The position numbers and the translations under genes are program-made. From positions 62,001-126,000 of the forward strand of contig NZ_JABXKF010000005.1 of assembly GCF_017115165.1 (NCBI RefSeq): a stretch of DNA of 64,000 nucleotides, given 5' to 3'. A model generated the notes under the pieces. The model worked only from the letters and a program-made list of their open reading frames with translations. It was not told the DNA's origin and searched no databases. How positions within the stretch are numbered: position 1 is the stretch's first letter; each line of letters starts with the position of its first letter. This document shows positions 46,447 through 55,475 of this stretch, piece after piece. The stretch comes from Nostoc sp. LPT (GTDB taxonomy: Bacteria; Cyanobacteriota; Cyanobacteriia; Cyanobacteriales; Nostocaceae).

Positions 46447-49400
46447 TTGTTAATTTTGAACTCGGAGCAAAGCGACGTGACCACAATTCCTGATGCTCTT
46501 CAACTCGCTCTTCAATATCAACGAGCCAAACGCTTCACCCAGGCTGAAGAGGTTTATCGTCAAATTATAGACAAAAATCCCAAGCAGTCAGAGGCATTAT
46601 ATGGATTAGGTATGCTGGCACAGCAGCAGGAAAAATATCAAAATGCAGAACAATTTTTTCAAGCAGCTTTGCGATTACAGCCAGAAGCAGCAAAAATATA
46701 CAACAGCTTGGGGTTTAGTCTGCAACAACAGGGCAAACTAAAAGAAGCGATCGCCTGTTATGAAAAAGCACTCTTCATTCTCCCCGACTCCATAGAAGTG
46801 CAAATCAACATCAGTAATACTCTCCATACTCAAGGAAAGCTGTCACCAGAAGAACAAGTCCACTACGCATACTTAAATCACGAGTTTGCTTTAGGTAGAC
46901 ACCAAGCAGGCGATTTCAAGTTTGCAGAGTTATATTATCGCCAAGCTATTGCATTGCAGCCAGATTTGGTAAAATCTCATAATAATTTAGGAGAGGTACT
47001 CCAAAAACAAGGGCGATTAAATGATGCTATCAAATCTTGTGAGCAAGCAATCAAAATTAAGCCAGATGATGCCGATACTTATCACAACTTAGGGTATTTT
47101 TTCGAGGAACAAGGGAATTTTGAGCAAGCAATAGTAGCTTATGAAAAAGCTTTAAGCATTCAACCTGATTTGGCAGTAACCTATAACAACTTGGGAAATA
47201 TTCTGAAGGCACAAAATAGAATTGGTGCTGCCATAGAATACTATCAAAAAGCTATTAAACTTCGACCTGATATTGATTACATCTATTGCAACTTAGGAAC
47301 AGTATTTATACCTGCTAACAAAATAGAAGCAGCAGTCCAGGCATTTGAACAAGCCGTAAAGGTGACGCCAAACTATGATACAGCTAAATTTGGTGCTTGT
47401 ATCAGCCAACTACCAATTATCTATTCTAGTGTTGATGAAATTGCATTCAGACGAAATCAGTATCAACAGTATTTACAAAATTTAGCTAAAGGTTATGAAT
47501 TAACTAATCAGGAAGAACGGGCAAAAGCAGCTGATGCAGTGGGAACATTTCAGCCTTTTTATTTGGCATATCAAGGCTTAAATGACCGAGATTTACAGCG
47601 AACTTATGGGGAAATGATTTCCCAGATTATGTCGAGTTGCTATCCCCAAGATAGCCAGCCGCTTGTTCTGCCAAATTTAGATCAAAATCAAAAGGTTCGT
47701 GTTGGTATTATCTCTGGGTTTTTCTCTAGCCATTCTAATTGGAAAATTCCTATTAAAGGTTGGGTAGAAAATCTAGATCGAAGTGAATTTGAATTATTTG
47801 GTTATCACACTGCCGTCAAAAAAGATTCTTCAACAATCAGTGCCAACAAGAGTTTTGATAAATTTGTCCAAGGTGTTCGCTCAGTTGAAGAATGGTGTGA
47901 GGTAATAACAAAAGATAAATTACATATCCTGATTTTCCCAGAATTTGGCATGGATTTAATGACAATCAAACTGGGTTGTCTGAGATTAGCACCAATTCAA
48001 ATGACATCTTGGGGACACCCTGAGACTAGTGGACTGCCGACAATTGACTATTACTTGAGCAGTGACTTAATGGAACCAGAAAATGCTCAAGAACATTATA
48101 CAGAAAAATTAGTTAGATTACCAAATATATCGATTCATTACATACCTTTAGCAATTAAACCCCAAGAAATTAAGAAACCAGATATAGGTTTAAAAGAGGA
48201 TGATATTTTCTTCTGGTGTTGTCAGTCCCTGTATAAATATTTACCTAATCATGATGATGTTTTTCCCTCCATTGCTAAAGAGTTAGGGAATTCTAAATTT
48301 GTGTTTATTGAAAACCCAACTGAAGAGCTTACAGAAGTATTTCGCCAGCGCTTAAACCATGCTTTTGCAGCATTAGGGTTGGATTATCAAAATCACTGTT
48401 TATTTTTGTCTCCCCTGAATGAAAGGAAGTTTGCTGGGACTACAGCCTTAGCAGATGTCTTTTTAGATAGTATTGGTTGGTCTGGATGTAACTCCACGCT
48501 TGAATCTATTGCTTATAATATTCCGGTTGTCACTTTACCAGGAGAACTGATGCGATCGCGGCATTCTCTGGCAATTTTGCAGATGATGGGTATAGAAGAG
48601 ACGATCGCTTCAAATAAATCAGAATACGTCCAAATCGCCATCCGTCTAGGGAAAGATGCTAACTATCGGCAATATATTTCCCAGCAAGTTGCAGAAAATA
48701 AATATAAATTATATGGCGATTTAAAGCCAGTTAGAGCGCTGGAAGATTTCATTTTACAGCTGGTTAATAAACCAAGACAATTTAACGCTAAAGATGTTGC
48801 TGAACTCTTTCAACTTGCACTTCAAGCTCATCGAGCTAATCATCTAGATGCAGCCGAACAGCTATATCGTCAGGTGATAGAAAAGCAACCAGACTATTCA
48901 GAAGCATTATACGGTTTAGGGATGCTGGCACAGCAGAAAGGTGCATTGCAGGAAGCTCACAAACATTTAAGTGCAGCTTCGCAATTTCAGCCTAACTCTG
49001 TGAAAATTTGGTTTAGTTTAGGCAATTTGCTTCAAGTCCAAAGACAGCTACCAGAAGCTGAAGCTGCTTACCAAAAAGCTATTGCTTTGCGACCAGATGC
49101 AGGGACAATTTACAACAATTTGGGATATACCTTGCAACAACAAGGTAAGTGGGAGGAAGCGATCGCATCCTATCAAAAAGCTCTGGAATTTCAGCCCAAC
49201 TGCATAGAAGCGAAAATCAATTTAGGGAATGCGCTTTTTGCTCAAGGGAAGCTTTCAACAGAGAAACAAGCCTATTATGCAGAATTGAATTATCAGATGG
49301 GTATTGCCCACCAAGAAGCAGGTAATTGGCAAACTGCTGTTGTTTACTATCGAGCTGCGATCGCAATACAGCCTGATTTGATAGAAGCCCATTATAACTT

Positions 49401-49569
49401 GGGGGTAATACTGCAAGAACAAGGGAACCTAGAAGAAGCGCTCGCTTGCTATCAAAAAGCTTTGGAGTTTAATCCCCAACACCAGGAAGCCAACATGAAA
49501 TTAGGAGAGATTTACCAAACCCAGCAACAAGAAGTTACACAAGTGAACCCACTAAAATTTTATGGCTAG
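46447..49569 (+). CDS. TPR-GT41 (O-GlcNAc transferase-like)-TPR protein
   Basis: 1040 residues from a TTG at 46447; a second TTG three codons later is possible, and no in-frame ATG is close. About eight TPRs span 10-320. A GT41/OGT-like catalytic domain spans about 415-760 (VRVGIISGFFSSHSNW, SWGHPETSGLPTIDYYLSS, SIGWSGCNSTLESIAYNIPV, VTLPGELMRSRHSLAIL), the last segments matching the donor-binding end of OGT. A second TPR block fills 782-1030 and closely resembles the TPR blocks of the three glycosyltransferases at 53-59 kb. OGT-like enzymes glycosylate Ser/Thr of proteins. A catalytic domain between two TPR arrays is unusual, since OGT has TPRs only in front. It sits between two secreted-peptide precursor genes. 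Confidence 0.88.
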   Translation: MLILNSEQSDVTTIPDALQLALQYQRAKRFTQAEEVYRQIIDKNPKQSEALYGLGMLAQQQEKYQNAEQFFQAALRLQPEAAKIYNSLGFSLQQQGKLKEAIACYEKALFILPDSIEVQINISNTLHTQGKLSPEEQVHYAYLNHEFALGRHQAGDFKFAELYYRQAIALQPDLVKSHNNLGEVLQKQGRLNDAIKSCEQAIKIKPDDADTYHNLGYFFEEQGNFEQAIVAYEKALSIQPDLAVTYNNLGNILKAQNRIGAAIEYYQKAIKLRPDIDYIYCNLGTVFIPANKIEAAVQAFEQAVKVTPNYDTAKFGACISQLPIIYSSVDEIAFRRNQYQQYLQNLAKGYELTNQEERAKAADAVGTFQPFYLAYQGLNDRDLQRTYGEMISQIMSSCYPQDSQPLVLPNLDQNQKVRVGIISGFFSSHSNWKIPIKGWVENLDRSEFELFGYHTAVKKDSSTISANKSFDKFVQGVRSVEEWCEVITKDKLHILIFPEFGMDLMTIKLGCLRLAPIQMTSWGHPETSGLPTIDYYLSSDLMEPENAQEHYTEKLVRLPNISIHYIPLAIKPQEIKKPDIGLKEDDIFFWCCQSLYKYLPNHDDVFPSIAKELGNSKFVFIENPTEELTEVFRQRLNHAFAALGLDYQNHCLFLSPLNERKFAGTTALADVFLDSIGWSGCNSTLESIAYNIPVVTLPGELMRSRHSLAILQMMGIEETIASNKSEYVQIAIRLGKDANYRQYISQQVAENKYKLYGDLKPVRALEDFILQLVNKPRQFNAKDVAELFQLALQAHRANHLDAAEQLYRQVIEKQPDYSEALYGLGMLAQQKGALQEAHKHLSAASQFQPNSVKIWFSLGNLLQVQRQLPEAEAAYQKAIALRPDAGTIYNNLGYTLQQQGKWEEAIASYQKALEFQPNCIEAKINLGNALFAQGKLSTEKQAYYAELNYQMGIAHQEAGNWQTAVVYYRAAIAIQPDLIEAHYNLGVILQEQGNLEEALACYQKALEFNPQHQEANMKLGEIYQTQQQEVTQVNPLKFYG

Positions 49570-49634
49570 ACGTGTTATTTCATGCGATTGTCAGGAAACA
49601 AAAATCTAATTACTATAGCAAAACAGGAGAAATT

Positions 49635-50075
49635 ATGTCATCAACAATTTTTGAGAGAGTTAAAGAGTTCCTGATCAGACTAGTTAAAGACGAAGCTTTT
49701 TACACTCAATTGATGAGTGATAAACTTGACGAAGTAATAAAAGTAATTGAAGAAGGTGGCTATAATTTTTCTCAAGAAGAATTTGAAACAGCCTCCATTA
49801 AAATATTGGAATTAAAAGAATTAGGTCAGTTTGACGACCTCAGTGAAGAGGAATTAGTAGGAGCCTTTGGCGGGCTTACAAACACAGTCGCTCAACCATT
49901 GTATGGTGTTGTAGTCCCACCTCCACCTGTCGACCAAGAATGTGGAAAACCACCAATTAAATGTAAATGGATTCCTAAACCAAATCCAAAGCCATGGCCA
50001 CTTCCTTGCAAAGCAATAGATCCACCTGTGCAAGCGTTATATGGAGCAGTTGTTAGTTCAACAGAAGTACAATAA
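49635..50075 (+). CDS. Nif11-type leader RiPP precursor with two L-Y-G motifs (spliceotide-like)
   Basis: 146 residues from the ATG at 49635, chosen because AGGAG (49625-49629) precedes it. Residues 1-80 form a Nif11-like leader (ERVKEFLIRLVKDEAFYTQL, then EEGGYNFSQEEF and LSEEELVGAFGG) ending Gly79-Gly80, a C39-type cleavage site. The 66-residue core is Pro-rich, has three Cys (103, 110, 125) and holds two near-repeats, QPLYGVVV (Tyr90) and QALYGAVV (Tyr136). X-Y-G is the motif processed by PlpX-type radical SAM spliceases, which remove a tyramine unit and leave an alpha-keto-beta-amino acid. The radical SAM gene next door makes this the leading hypothesis. Other radical SAM chemistry on the Cys residues cannot be excluded. 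Confidence 0.85.
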   Translation: MSSTIFERVKEFLIRLVKDEAFYTQLMSDKLDEVIKVIEEGGYNFSQEEFETASIKILELKELGQFDDLSEEELVGAFGGLTNTVAQPLYGVVVPPPPVDQECGKPPIKCKWIPKPNPKPWPLPCKAIDPPVQALYGAVVSSTEVQ

Positions 50076-50142
50076 CCCGATAAAACGATGAAGAAATAGA
50101 ATGCGTTCGTTTATTTTGAGGGTTGAGATTGAGAGTTAACCT

Positions 50143-51405
50143 ATGACATATCACCGCAAAAGCTATGCAGTTTGGGAAATTACCTTAAAATGCAATCTAG
50201 CTTGTAGTCACTGTGGTTCCCGTGCAGGACATGAGCGCGCCAAAGAACTTTCCCCAGAGGAAGCTTTGGATCTCGTCAAGCAGATGGCAGAAGTTGGAAT
50301 TAAAGAAGTTACTCTCATTGGTGGTGAAGCATTTCTGCGTCCAGACTGGCTGGAAATTGCCAAAGCGATTAACGAGGCGGGAATGTTATGTGGTATGACT
50401 ACGGGCGGTTATGGCATTTCGTTAGAAACCGCCCAAAAAATGAAGGAAGCAGGAATTCGTACCGTCTCTGTTTCTATTGATGGCTTGGAAGCAACTCATG
50501 ACCGCCTGCGGGGAAAGAAAGGCTCTTGGAAATATGCATTTAAAACCATGAGTCATCTGCGAGAAGTGGGTATTTCTTTTGGTTGCAACACCCAAATTAA
50601 CCGCCTGTCAGCGCCAGAGTTTCCGTGCATCTATGAATGCATTCGTGATGCTGGTGCTCGTGCTTGGCAAGTTCAGCTAACTGTACCAATGGGAAATGCA
50701 GCCGATAACGCAGATATCCTCCTCCAACCCCATGAACTGTTAGATATCTACCCCATGCTTGCCCGTGTGGCGCGTCGTGCTTACCAAGAAGGCGTGCAAC
50801 TTCAGGCGGGAAATAACATTGGTTACTACGGCCCTTATGAACGACTGTTGCGGGGACGGGGAAAGGAGCATGACTTCTCATTTTGGCAAGGTTGCGGTGC
50901 AGGACTCTCCACTTTGGGAATTGAAGCTGACGGAGCGATTAAAGGTTGTCCCTCACTACCGACTACTGCCTATACAGGTGGTAATATTCGAGAACAAACC
51001 TTGCATGATATTATCGAAGGTGCAGAAGAATTACGCTTCAATCTAGGAGCAGGAACACCTGAAGGCACAAAACACCTGTGGGGTTTCTGTAAAACTTGCG
51101 AATATGCTGAACTTTGTCGTGGGGGTTGCAGTTGGACTGCCCATGTTTTCTTTAATAAAAGAGGTAATAATCCTTACTGTCATCATCGCGCTCTTGTTCA
51201 TGCCAAACAAGGAATGAGAGAGCGTGTAGTTCCCAAAGTAAAGGCGCAAGGATTGCCATTTGATAATGGCGAATTTGAGCTAATTGTCGAGTCTACAGAT
51301 ACTTTATTGCCAGCAAACGATCGATTACACTTTACTGCTGACAGTATTCAGTGGTCGGAAAGTTGGCAACAAAAACCCGAATTTTATTACTCTCTTGTCA
51401 GATAA
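50143..51405 (+). CDS. radical SAM/SPASM peptide maturase (PlpX splicease-like candidate)
   Basis: 420 residues. The radical SAM cluster motif is Cys17-x3-Cys21-x2-Cys24 (LKCNLACSHC), followed by the GGEAFLRPDW SAM-binding segment. The C-terminal SPASM domain has Cys251, Cys269, then Cys316-x2-Cys319-x5-Cys325-x3-Cys329 and Cys346, the complete seven-cysteine pattern for two auxiliary 4Fe-4S clusters. It lies 68 bases after the Nif11-type precursor and 7 bases before a tiny ORF, so the three probably form one unit. With an X-Y-G precursor it is best read as a splicease of the PlpX kind. The SPASM class also includes sactisynthases and epimerase-like maturases, so the reaction needs the precursor context. 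Confidence 0.88.
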   Translation: MTYHRKSYAVWEITLKCNLACSHCGSRAGHERAKELSPEEALDLVKQMAEVGIKEVTLIGGEAFLRPDWLEIAKAINEAGMLCGMTTGGYGISLETAQKMKEAGIRTVSVSIDGLEATHDRLRGKKGSWKYAFKTMSHLREVGISFGCNTQINRLSAPEFPCIYECIRDAGARAWQVQLTVPMGNAADNADILLQPHELLDIYPMLARVARRAYQEGVQLQAGNNIGYYGPYERLLRGRGKEHDFSFWQGCGAGLSTLGIEADGAIKGCPSLPTTAYTGGNIREQTLHDIIEGAEELRFNLGAGTPEGTKHLWGFCKTCEYAELCRGGCSWTAHVFFNKRGNNPYCHHRALVHAKQGMRERVVPKVKAQGLPFDNGEFELIVESTDTLLPANDRLHFTADSIQWSESWQQKPEFYYSLVR

Positions 51406-51411
51406 TAAATC

Positions 51412-51582
51412 ATGGCAGAAAATTCAGAAATTACCACAATTTCAGAGAACAAAACTGACCTTAAGTCATCACCATCTCAAGAATTAGAGAAAATCCCACT
51501 ACTTCCACGTTCAGCTTGGAATAGTCAATTAAGCTATTTAAAAGTGCTGTTAAAAGCAAAGCAAGCCCTGGATAAAAGCTGA
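51412..51582 (+). CDS. 56-residue accessory protein, possible PlpY-like partner of the radical SAM enzyme
   Basis: The ATG at 51412 is 7 bases after the radical SAM stop, and the frame runs 56 codons to TGA (51580-51582). The N-terminal half is polar (AENSEITTISENKTDLKSS); the C-terminal half has P-L-L-P-R-S-A-W-N-S-Q-L and an amphipathic helix (LSYLKVLLKAKQALDKS). There is no signal or membrane segment. Known spliceases of the PlpX type work with a small partner encoded beside them (PlpY). Size and position fit, but I cannot show sequence homology. The tight spacing and helix composition argue for a real gene. Confidence 0.6.
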   Translation: MAENSEITTISENKTDLKSSPSQELEKIPLLPRSAWNSQLSYLKVLLKAKQALDKS

Positions 51583-51695
51583 CAGGTTTATTAGGGTAGG
51601 GATATCGAGAGATTTAGCTCGTAAATTAGGAGAGAATTACTCCCCGAATATTTACGCACAAATTTGTTAACTAACAAAATCAACACAGGTTTTTT

Positions 51696-52994
51696 ATGGC
51701 ATCAAGAGTAAGTCTAAAACTGACGACCCAAAAGTTACTTTCTTTCAATGGTAGAACTAATCTCAATAATAGACCCGATCCCAAGCCCGATCCTAGTCCT
51801 AATTTTGCTACCGCTGAAGGGGATGCTACTTTTTCTAACTATAGTGAAGGTGCTGCAAGCATTCTAACTGCTACCCAGGCAGATACATTAGTTCAAGGTG
51901 GCATAACTGCTGCAATTGCTGATGCTCAAGCAAGTTTTGATCCAACTTTTTCATCACTTTTCACTCAGGCTGCTGTCGTTGGATTAAGTGGTCAATTTGA
52001 AGGTACTTCCAACAGCGAAGCAAAGGTACTTGCTAGTTTTGCGGTTGCTCGTAAAGAAAGCTTCTCTTTTGATTTTTCAGCAGATTTAAAATTGGCAGCT
52101 AAAGAAATTGAAAATCCTGACGTTGAATATAATAAGGGTCAGTCTACAACCACTTTTTTGGTATTAGATACCACAAATCCTAACAAGGCCAGAGTTTTAG
52201 ATTATTTTGGCATTCAGGGTAAATTAGTCTCCTCAGATCAAATCGGGGATCTAAAATTTGGTCGTAGTCGCAATGTCACAATTGACAGTCGTGATAAAGA
52301 TTCTGATATTGATGGCGACAATGGTACTGACTTCTTGAATGGTAGTGCTGTTGGGACTTATGAGCGGAATTTTAATCGCGATACCAACCTAACTATAGTT
52401 AAAATTAATACTAGTTCTGTGGAATTGGCAGGAGATACTTTAATCGGCAACCTGGGTAAAGATGTTATCTATGGCACGATTCAGAAGGATAATCTGACGG
52501 GAACCAACAGGGCGGACAAACTTTATGCCAGCTTGGGAGATGATAAGCTATCTGGAAACAGAGGTAATGATGACCTCGACGCCGGACAAGGTAATGATTT
52601 GCTAAATGGTGGCGATGGCAATGATACACTCTATGGCGGTAAAGGCAATGATACTCTGAATGGTGGTAGTGGTAATGATGTCTTAGTTGGTGGCGATGGT
52701 AATGACACATTTACTTTCAAACGTACCGATAGCTTGCTTAAAAAAGACTTTGATGTCATTCAAGATTTCCAGGTTGGTGTTGATAAGCTTGTATTAGATG
52801 GCTGGGTAAGTCGAGGTAACATCACAGATACCAACGATGGCGCTCTTCTCACCTTAAATTCTTTGTCTCTCGATAATTCTTTGTCTCTCGGTAATTCTTT
52901 GTCTCTCGGTAATTCTTTGTCTCTCTTTAATAATCCTCAACAAAGCATACTATTTTCAAACGTCAGTGCCAGTGAGATCAGCTCGGTAATATAA
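51696..52994 (+). CDS. RTX (hemolysin-type calcium-binding) secreted protein
   Basis: 432 residues. An N-terminal unknown domain (about 1-240, with acidic and Asn-rich stretches) leads to glycine-rich nonapeptide repeats at about 262-345 (GGDGNDTLYGGKGNDTLNGG and similar), which fold as a calcium-binding beta roll. The tail has four copies of the hexapeptide N-S-L-S-L-G/D and ends S-S-V-I. RTX proteins lack an N-terminal signal and leave by type I export using a C-terminal signal. An HlyD adaptor and ABC exporter are encoded upstream, though C39 exporters usually take GG-leader peptides instead. Biological role unknown. Start chosen as the first ATG; the ribosome site is weak. Confidence 0.85.
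   Translation: MASRVSLKLTTQKLLSFNGRTNLNNRPDPKPDPSPNFATAEGDATFSNYSEGAASILTATQADTLVQGGITAAIADAQASFDPTFSSLFTQAAVVGLSGQFEGTSNSEAKVLASFAVARKESFSFDFSADLKLAAKEIENPDVEYNKGQSTTTFLVLDTTNPNKARVLDYFGIQGKLVSSDQIGDLKFGRSRNVTIDSRDKDSDIDGDNGTDFLNGSAVGTYERNFNRDTNLTIVKINTSSVELAGDTLIGNLGKDVIYGTIQKDNLTGTNRADKLYASLGDDKLSGNRGNDDLDAGQGNDLLNGGDGNDTLYGGKGNDTLNGGSGNDVLVGGDGNDTFTFKRTDSLLKKDFDVIQDFQVGVDKLVLDGWVSRGNITDTNDGALLTLNSLSLDNSLSLGNSLSLGNSLSLFNNPQQSILFSNVSASEISSVI
52857..52928 (+). repeat. four tandem 18-bp units inside the RTX gene
   Basis: AATTCTTTGTCTCTCGGT repeated four times, with changes only at the last three bases (CGAT, CGGT, CGGT, CTTT endings). It encodes N-S-L-S-L-G/D/F in frame, close to the C-terminal export region. 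Confidence 0.9.
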
Positions 52995-53428
52995 TTTGCT
53001 TAAGGCTAATTGCTCTCCAGAAAAACTACTCTGATTCTGGATAATTCTCACCTGAAAAAGCAGAGCTATTTCATCCCTTAAAAGACTCTGATTTACAAGC
53101 ATCTCAGTCAAAACAATCAGGTAAGTAAAAAATCTGATTGGACAATAAAATGTTGATAGCTTTTGTGGGAGAGACTTTGCCAACAGTAACCCCTATGGTG
53201 TACGTACCGAAATTTACTTGAGTTGGTAATTTTTAGATTACTGATTTCAGGCTAGTTTTTCGTACATACTGTTGACAAAATATCTCCCTTGTCTAATGAA
53301 ATAGCCTTGCTTTATTAACAGATAAAAATAGGTAAAATATTATTTATTTTATTGATAGTTATCATCTATTTTCTGAAGCTATACTAGAATCTATAACAAT
53401 AACAATTTAATATCAAATTAATCAAGTT
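52995..53428. other. 434-bp intergenic region
   Basis: AT-rich spacer between the RTX gene and the glycosyltransferase operon. It probably holds that operon's promoter in the last 120 bases (several TATACT/TTGATA-like boxes, none decisive). No gene or strong hairpin was found. Confidence 0.5.
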
Positions 53429-55447
53429 ATGGATACTACAAATATTTCAGAATCGAAAGTTAAATCTCTTATTCAAATTGCAGTGCAGAAGCATCAGTCA
53501 GGTCAAAAGAATGATGCTGAATTGCTAGATAAAACAGAAGTAGCTGAAATCCTCGAACTAGCAGTTCAACAGCAACGAGACAATCGTTTAGTGGAAGCGG
53601 AACTGCTATATATTCAAGTTCTGGAAAAACAACCTGACAACCCTGAAGCTTTATATGGTTTAGGGATGTTGGCGCAGCAGATGGGGCAATACCAAACTGC
53701 TGAACAGTGGCTAAGTGCGGCTTCGCATGTTCAACCAAATTCTGTTAATACTTGGTTCAGTTTAGGTAATTTGCGTTTAGTCCAGGAACAGTTTTCAGAA
53801 GCAGAGAAAGCTTATAGGCAAGCTTTAGTTTTGTTACCTAACTCACTGCCAATTTACAACAACTTGGGCTATACTCTGCAACAACAAGGATTATTTGAAG
53901 AAGCAATTAACTATTATCAAAAAGCTCTAGAGTTAAAGCCAGACTTTATAGAAGCAGAGACGAATTTGGGCAATGCGCTACACGCTAAAGGTAAGCTCTC
54001 CAGCAATCAGAAAATGCACTATGCACAATTAAATAATAAATTGGGTGTTGCCCGGAAAAAAGCTCTTGATTTTAAAAATGCTGTTACTTGTCACAAGCAA
54101 GCGATCGCACTACAGCCAGACTTGCAAGAAGCTCATTATAACTTGGGGTTAGCACTGCAAGAACAAGGAGAATTAGAAGAGGCGATCGCATCATATCAAA
54201 AACTCTTGGAACTTAATCCCAACTATGGAGAAGTTTACCTCAACTTAGGCAAAATTTACCAACAGCAGAATAATTTAACAGAGGCGATCTCTGCTTATCA
54301 ACAAGGGTTAAAGCTAATTAATCCACATTATGCCAAAGTATTTGCAGCTACCCAAGAAAACAAAGATGAGATATCAGCAACTCCCCTACTTCTTCAAAAA
54401 GAGGTGCAAATAGGTGAGTATTACTTTCCACTAATCCCTTCAGTATCGGAAACGGAAGACAAGCGACCTTTTTGGAGTGTGGTTATTCCTGCATATCAAC
54501 GTCCTGATTATCTGCTAGAGTCCTTAGTCAGTGTCATAGCTCAATGGTCAGGTATTGAGGAAATGGAAATTCTTGTGATTGATGATGCAAGTACGCCACC
54601 TCTGTATCAACTAGTAAATGCGATCGGGCGAGGAATAGTACGCTATTACCGCAATCCGCAAAATCTTAGACAGCAGGGAACTTGGAATGCAGGAGTTAGT
54701 AATAGTCGAGGATTGTGGATTCACTTACTTCATGATGATGACTATGTGTTGCCAGGTTTTTATACTCGCCTCAAGCAGAGTCTAGAAGGTTGTCCAGATT
54801 CCGTTGGAGCAGCTTTTACAGGTTATGAAAATATCAATGAGACAAGAGAAATTATTTTCCGCCAACAATTGTACGGGCAAAATAGAGGTATAGTTTCAGA
54901 TTTCTTGCAAGTTATTGGTGTAGCAAACCCATTGAATCCGCCTGCTGTTGTGATTCGTCGAACAACTTATGAACGGCTAGGTGGATATCATACAGAATTA
55001 ACCTCTACTCTCGACTGGGAACTCTATAAACGTATTACCACCTTCTATGATTGGTGGTACGAGCCAGAAATTTTGGTTCATTATCGTGTACATTCCCAAA
55101 GTATGAGAACTGAACTTTCCTTATCTGGAGATCGGATAGCATCCATCCGTCGTTCTATTGAGATTTCTGAGAGCTATCTTCCGGCTGAGTTTTGTGCAGA
55201 AATTACGGCAAAATCACGTAGACATTACTTTATTAGTTGTTTAGCAGATATAGAAATTCCTTTAAAAGCTGGTCATATTGCTGGAGCTTTTCGCACAATT
55301 CAAGAGGTTCTCAAAATTGATCGCTCTCCTCAAGCATTGGCAAAGTTATTCGCTTGGTTGGAACAAGATAGGGCAGCTCCGTTACGGGATGAGATAGCCT
55401 TAAGGTTGACCTCACTACCTTTGAATAATTGTGTAGCAACAACTTGA
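53429..55447 (+). CDS. TPR-glycosyltransferase family 2 fusion protein
   Basis: 672 residues. TPR repeats cover about 45-310 (EALYGLGMLAQQMGQYQTAE, YNNLGYTLQQQGLFEEAINY, EAHYNLGLALQEQGELEEAI). A GT-A domain starts near 347 (FWSVVIPAYQRPDYLLESL), with LVIDDAS and a DxD-type HDDDYVLPG near 436. The C-terminal region (SLSGDRIASIRRSIEISESY) is shared with the paralogue at 57350. It probably transfers a nucleotide-activated sugar in the cytoplasm, with the TPRs recruiting the acceptor or partners. It is the first gene of a tightly spaced plus-strand series extending to 63751, which supplies sugar-modifying enzymes. Confidence 0.9.
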   Translation: MDTTNISESKVKSLIQIAVQKHQSGQKNDAELLDKTEVAEILELAVQQQRDNRLVEAELLYIQVLEKQPDNPEALYGLGMLAQQMGQYQTAEQWLSAASHVQPNSVNTWFSLGNLRLVQEQFSEAEKAYRQALVLLPNSLPIYNNLGYTLQQQGLFEEAINYYQKALELKPDFIEAETNLGNALHAKGKLSSNQKMHYAQLNNKLGVARKKALDFKNAVTCHKQAIALQPDLQEAHYNLGLALQEQGELEEAIASYQKLLELNPNYGEVYLNLGKIYQQQNNLTEAISAYQQGLKLINPHYAKVFAATQENKDEISATPLLLQKEVQIGEYYFPLIPSVSETEDKRPFWSVVIPAYQRPDYLLESLVSVIAQWSGIEEMEILVIDDASTPPLYQLVNAIGRGIVRYYRNPQNLRQQGTWNAGVSNSRGLWIHLLHDDDYVLPGFYTRLKQSLEGCPDSVGAAFTGYENINETREIIFRQQLYGQNRGIVSDFLQVIGVANPLNPPAVVIRRTTYERLGGYHTELTSTLDWELYKRITTFYDWWYEPEILVHYRVHSQSMRTELSLSGDRIASIRRSIEISESYLPAEFCAEITAKSRRHYFISCLADIEIPLKAGHIAGAFRTIQEVLKIDRSPQALAKLFAWLEQDRAAPLRDEIALRLTSLPLNNCVATT

Positions 55448-55475
55448 AGACTGTTCATAACAAAAGAGAATTTAT

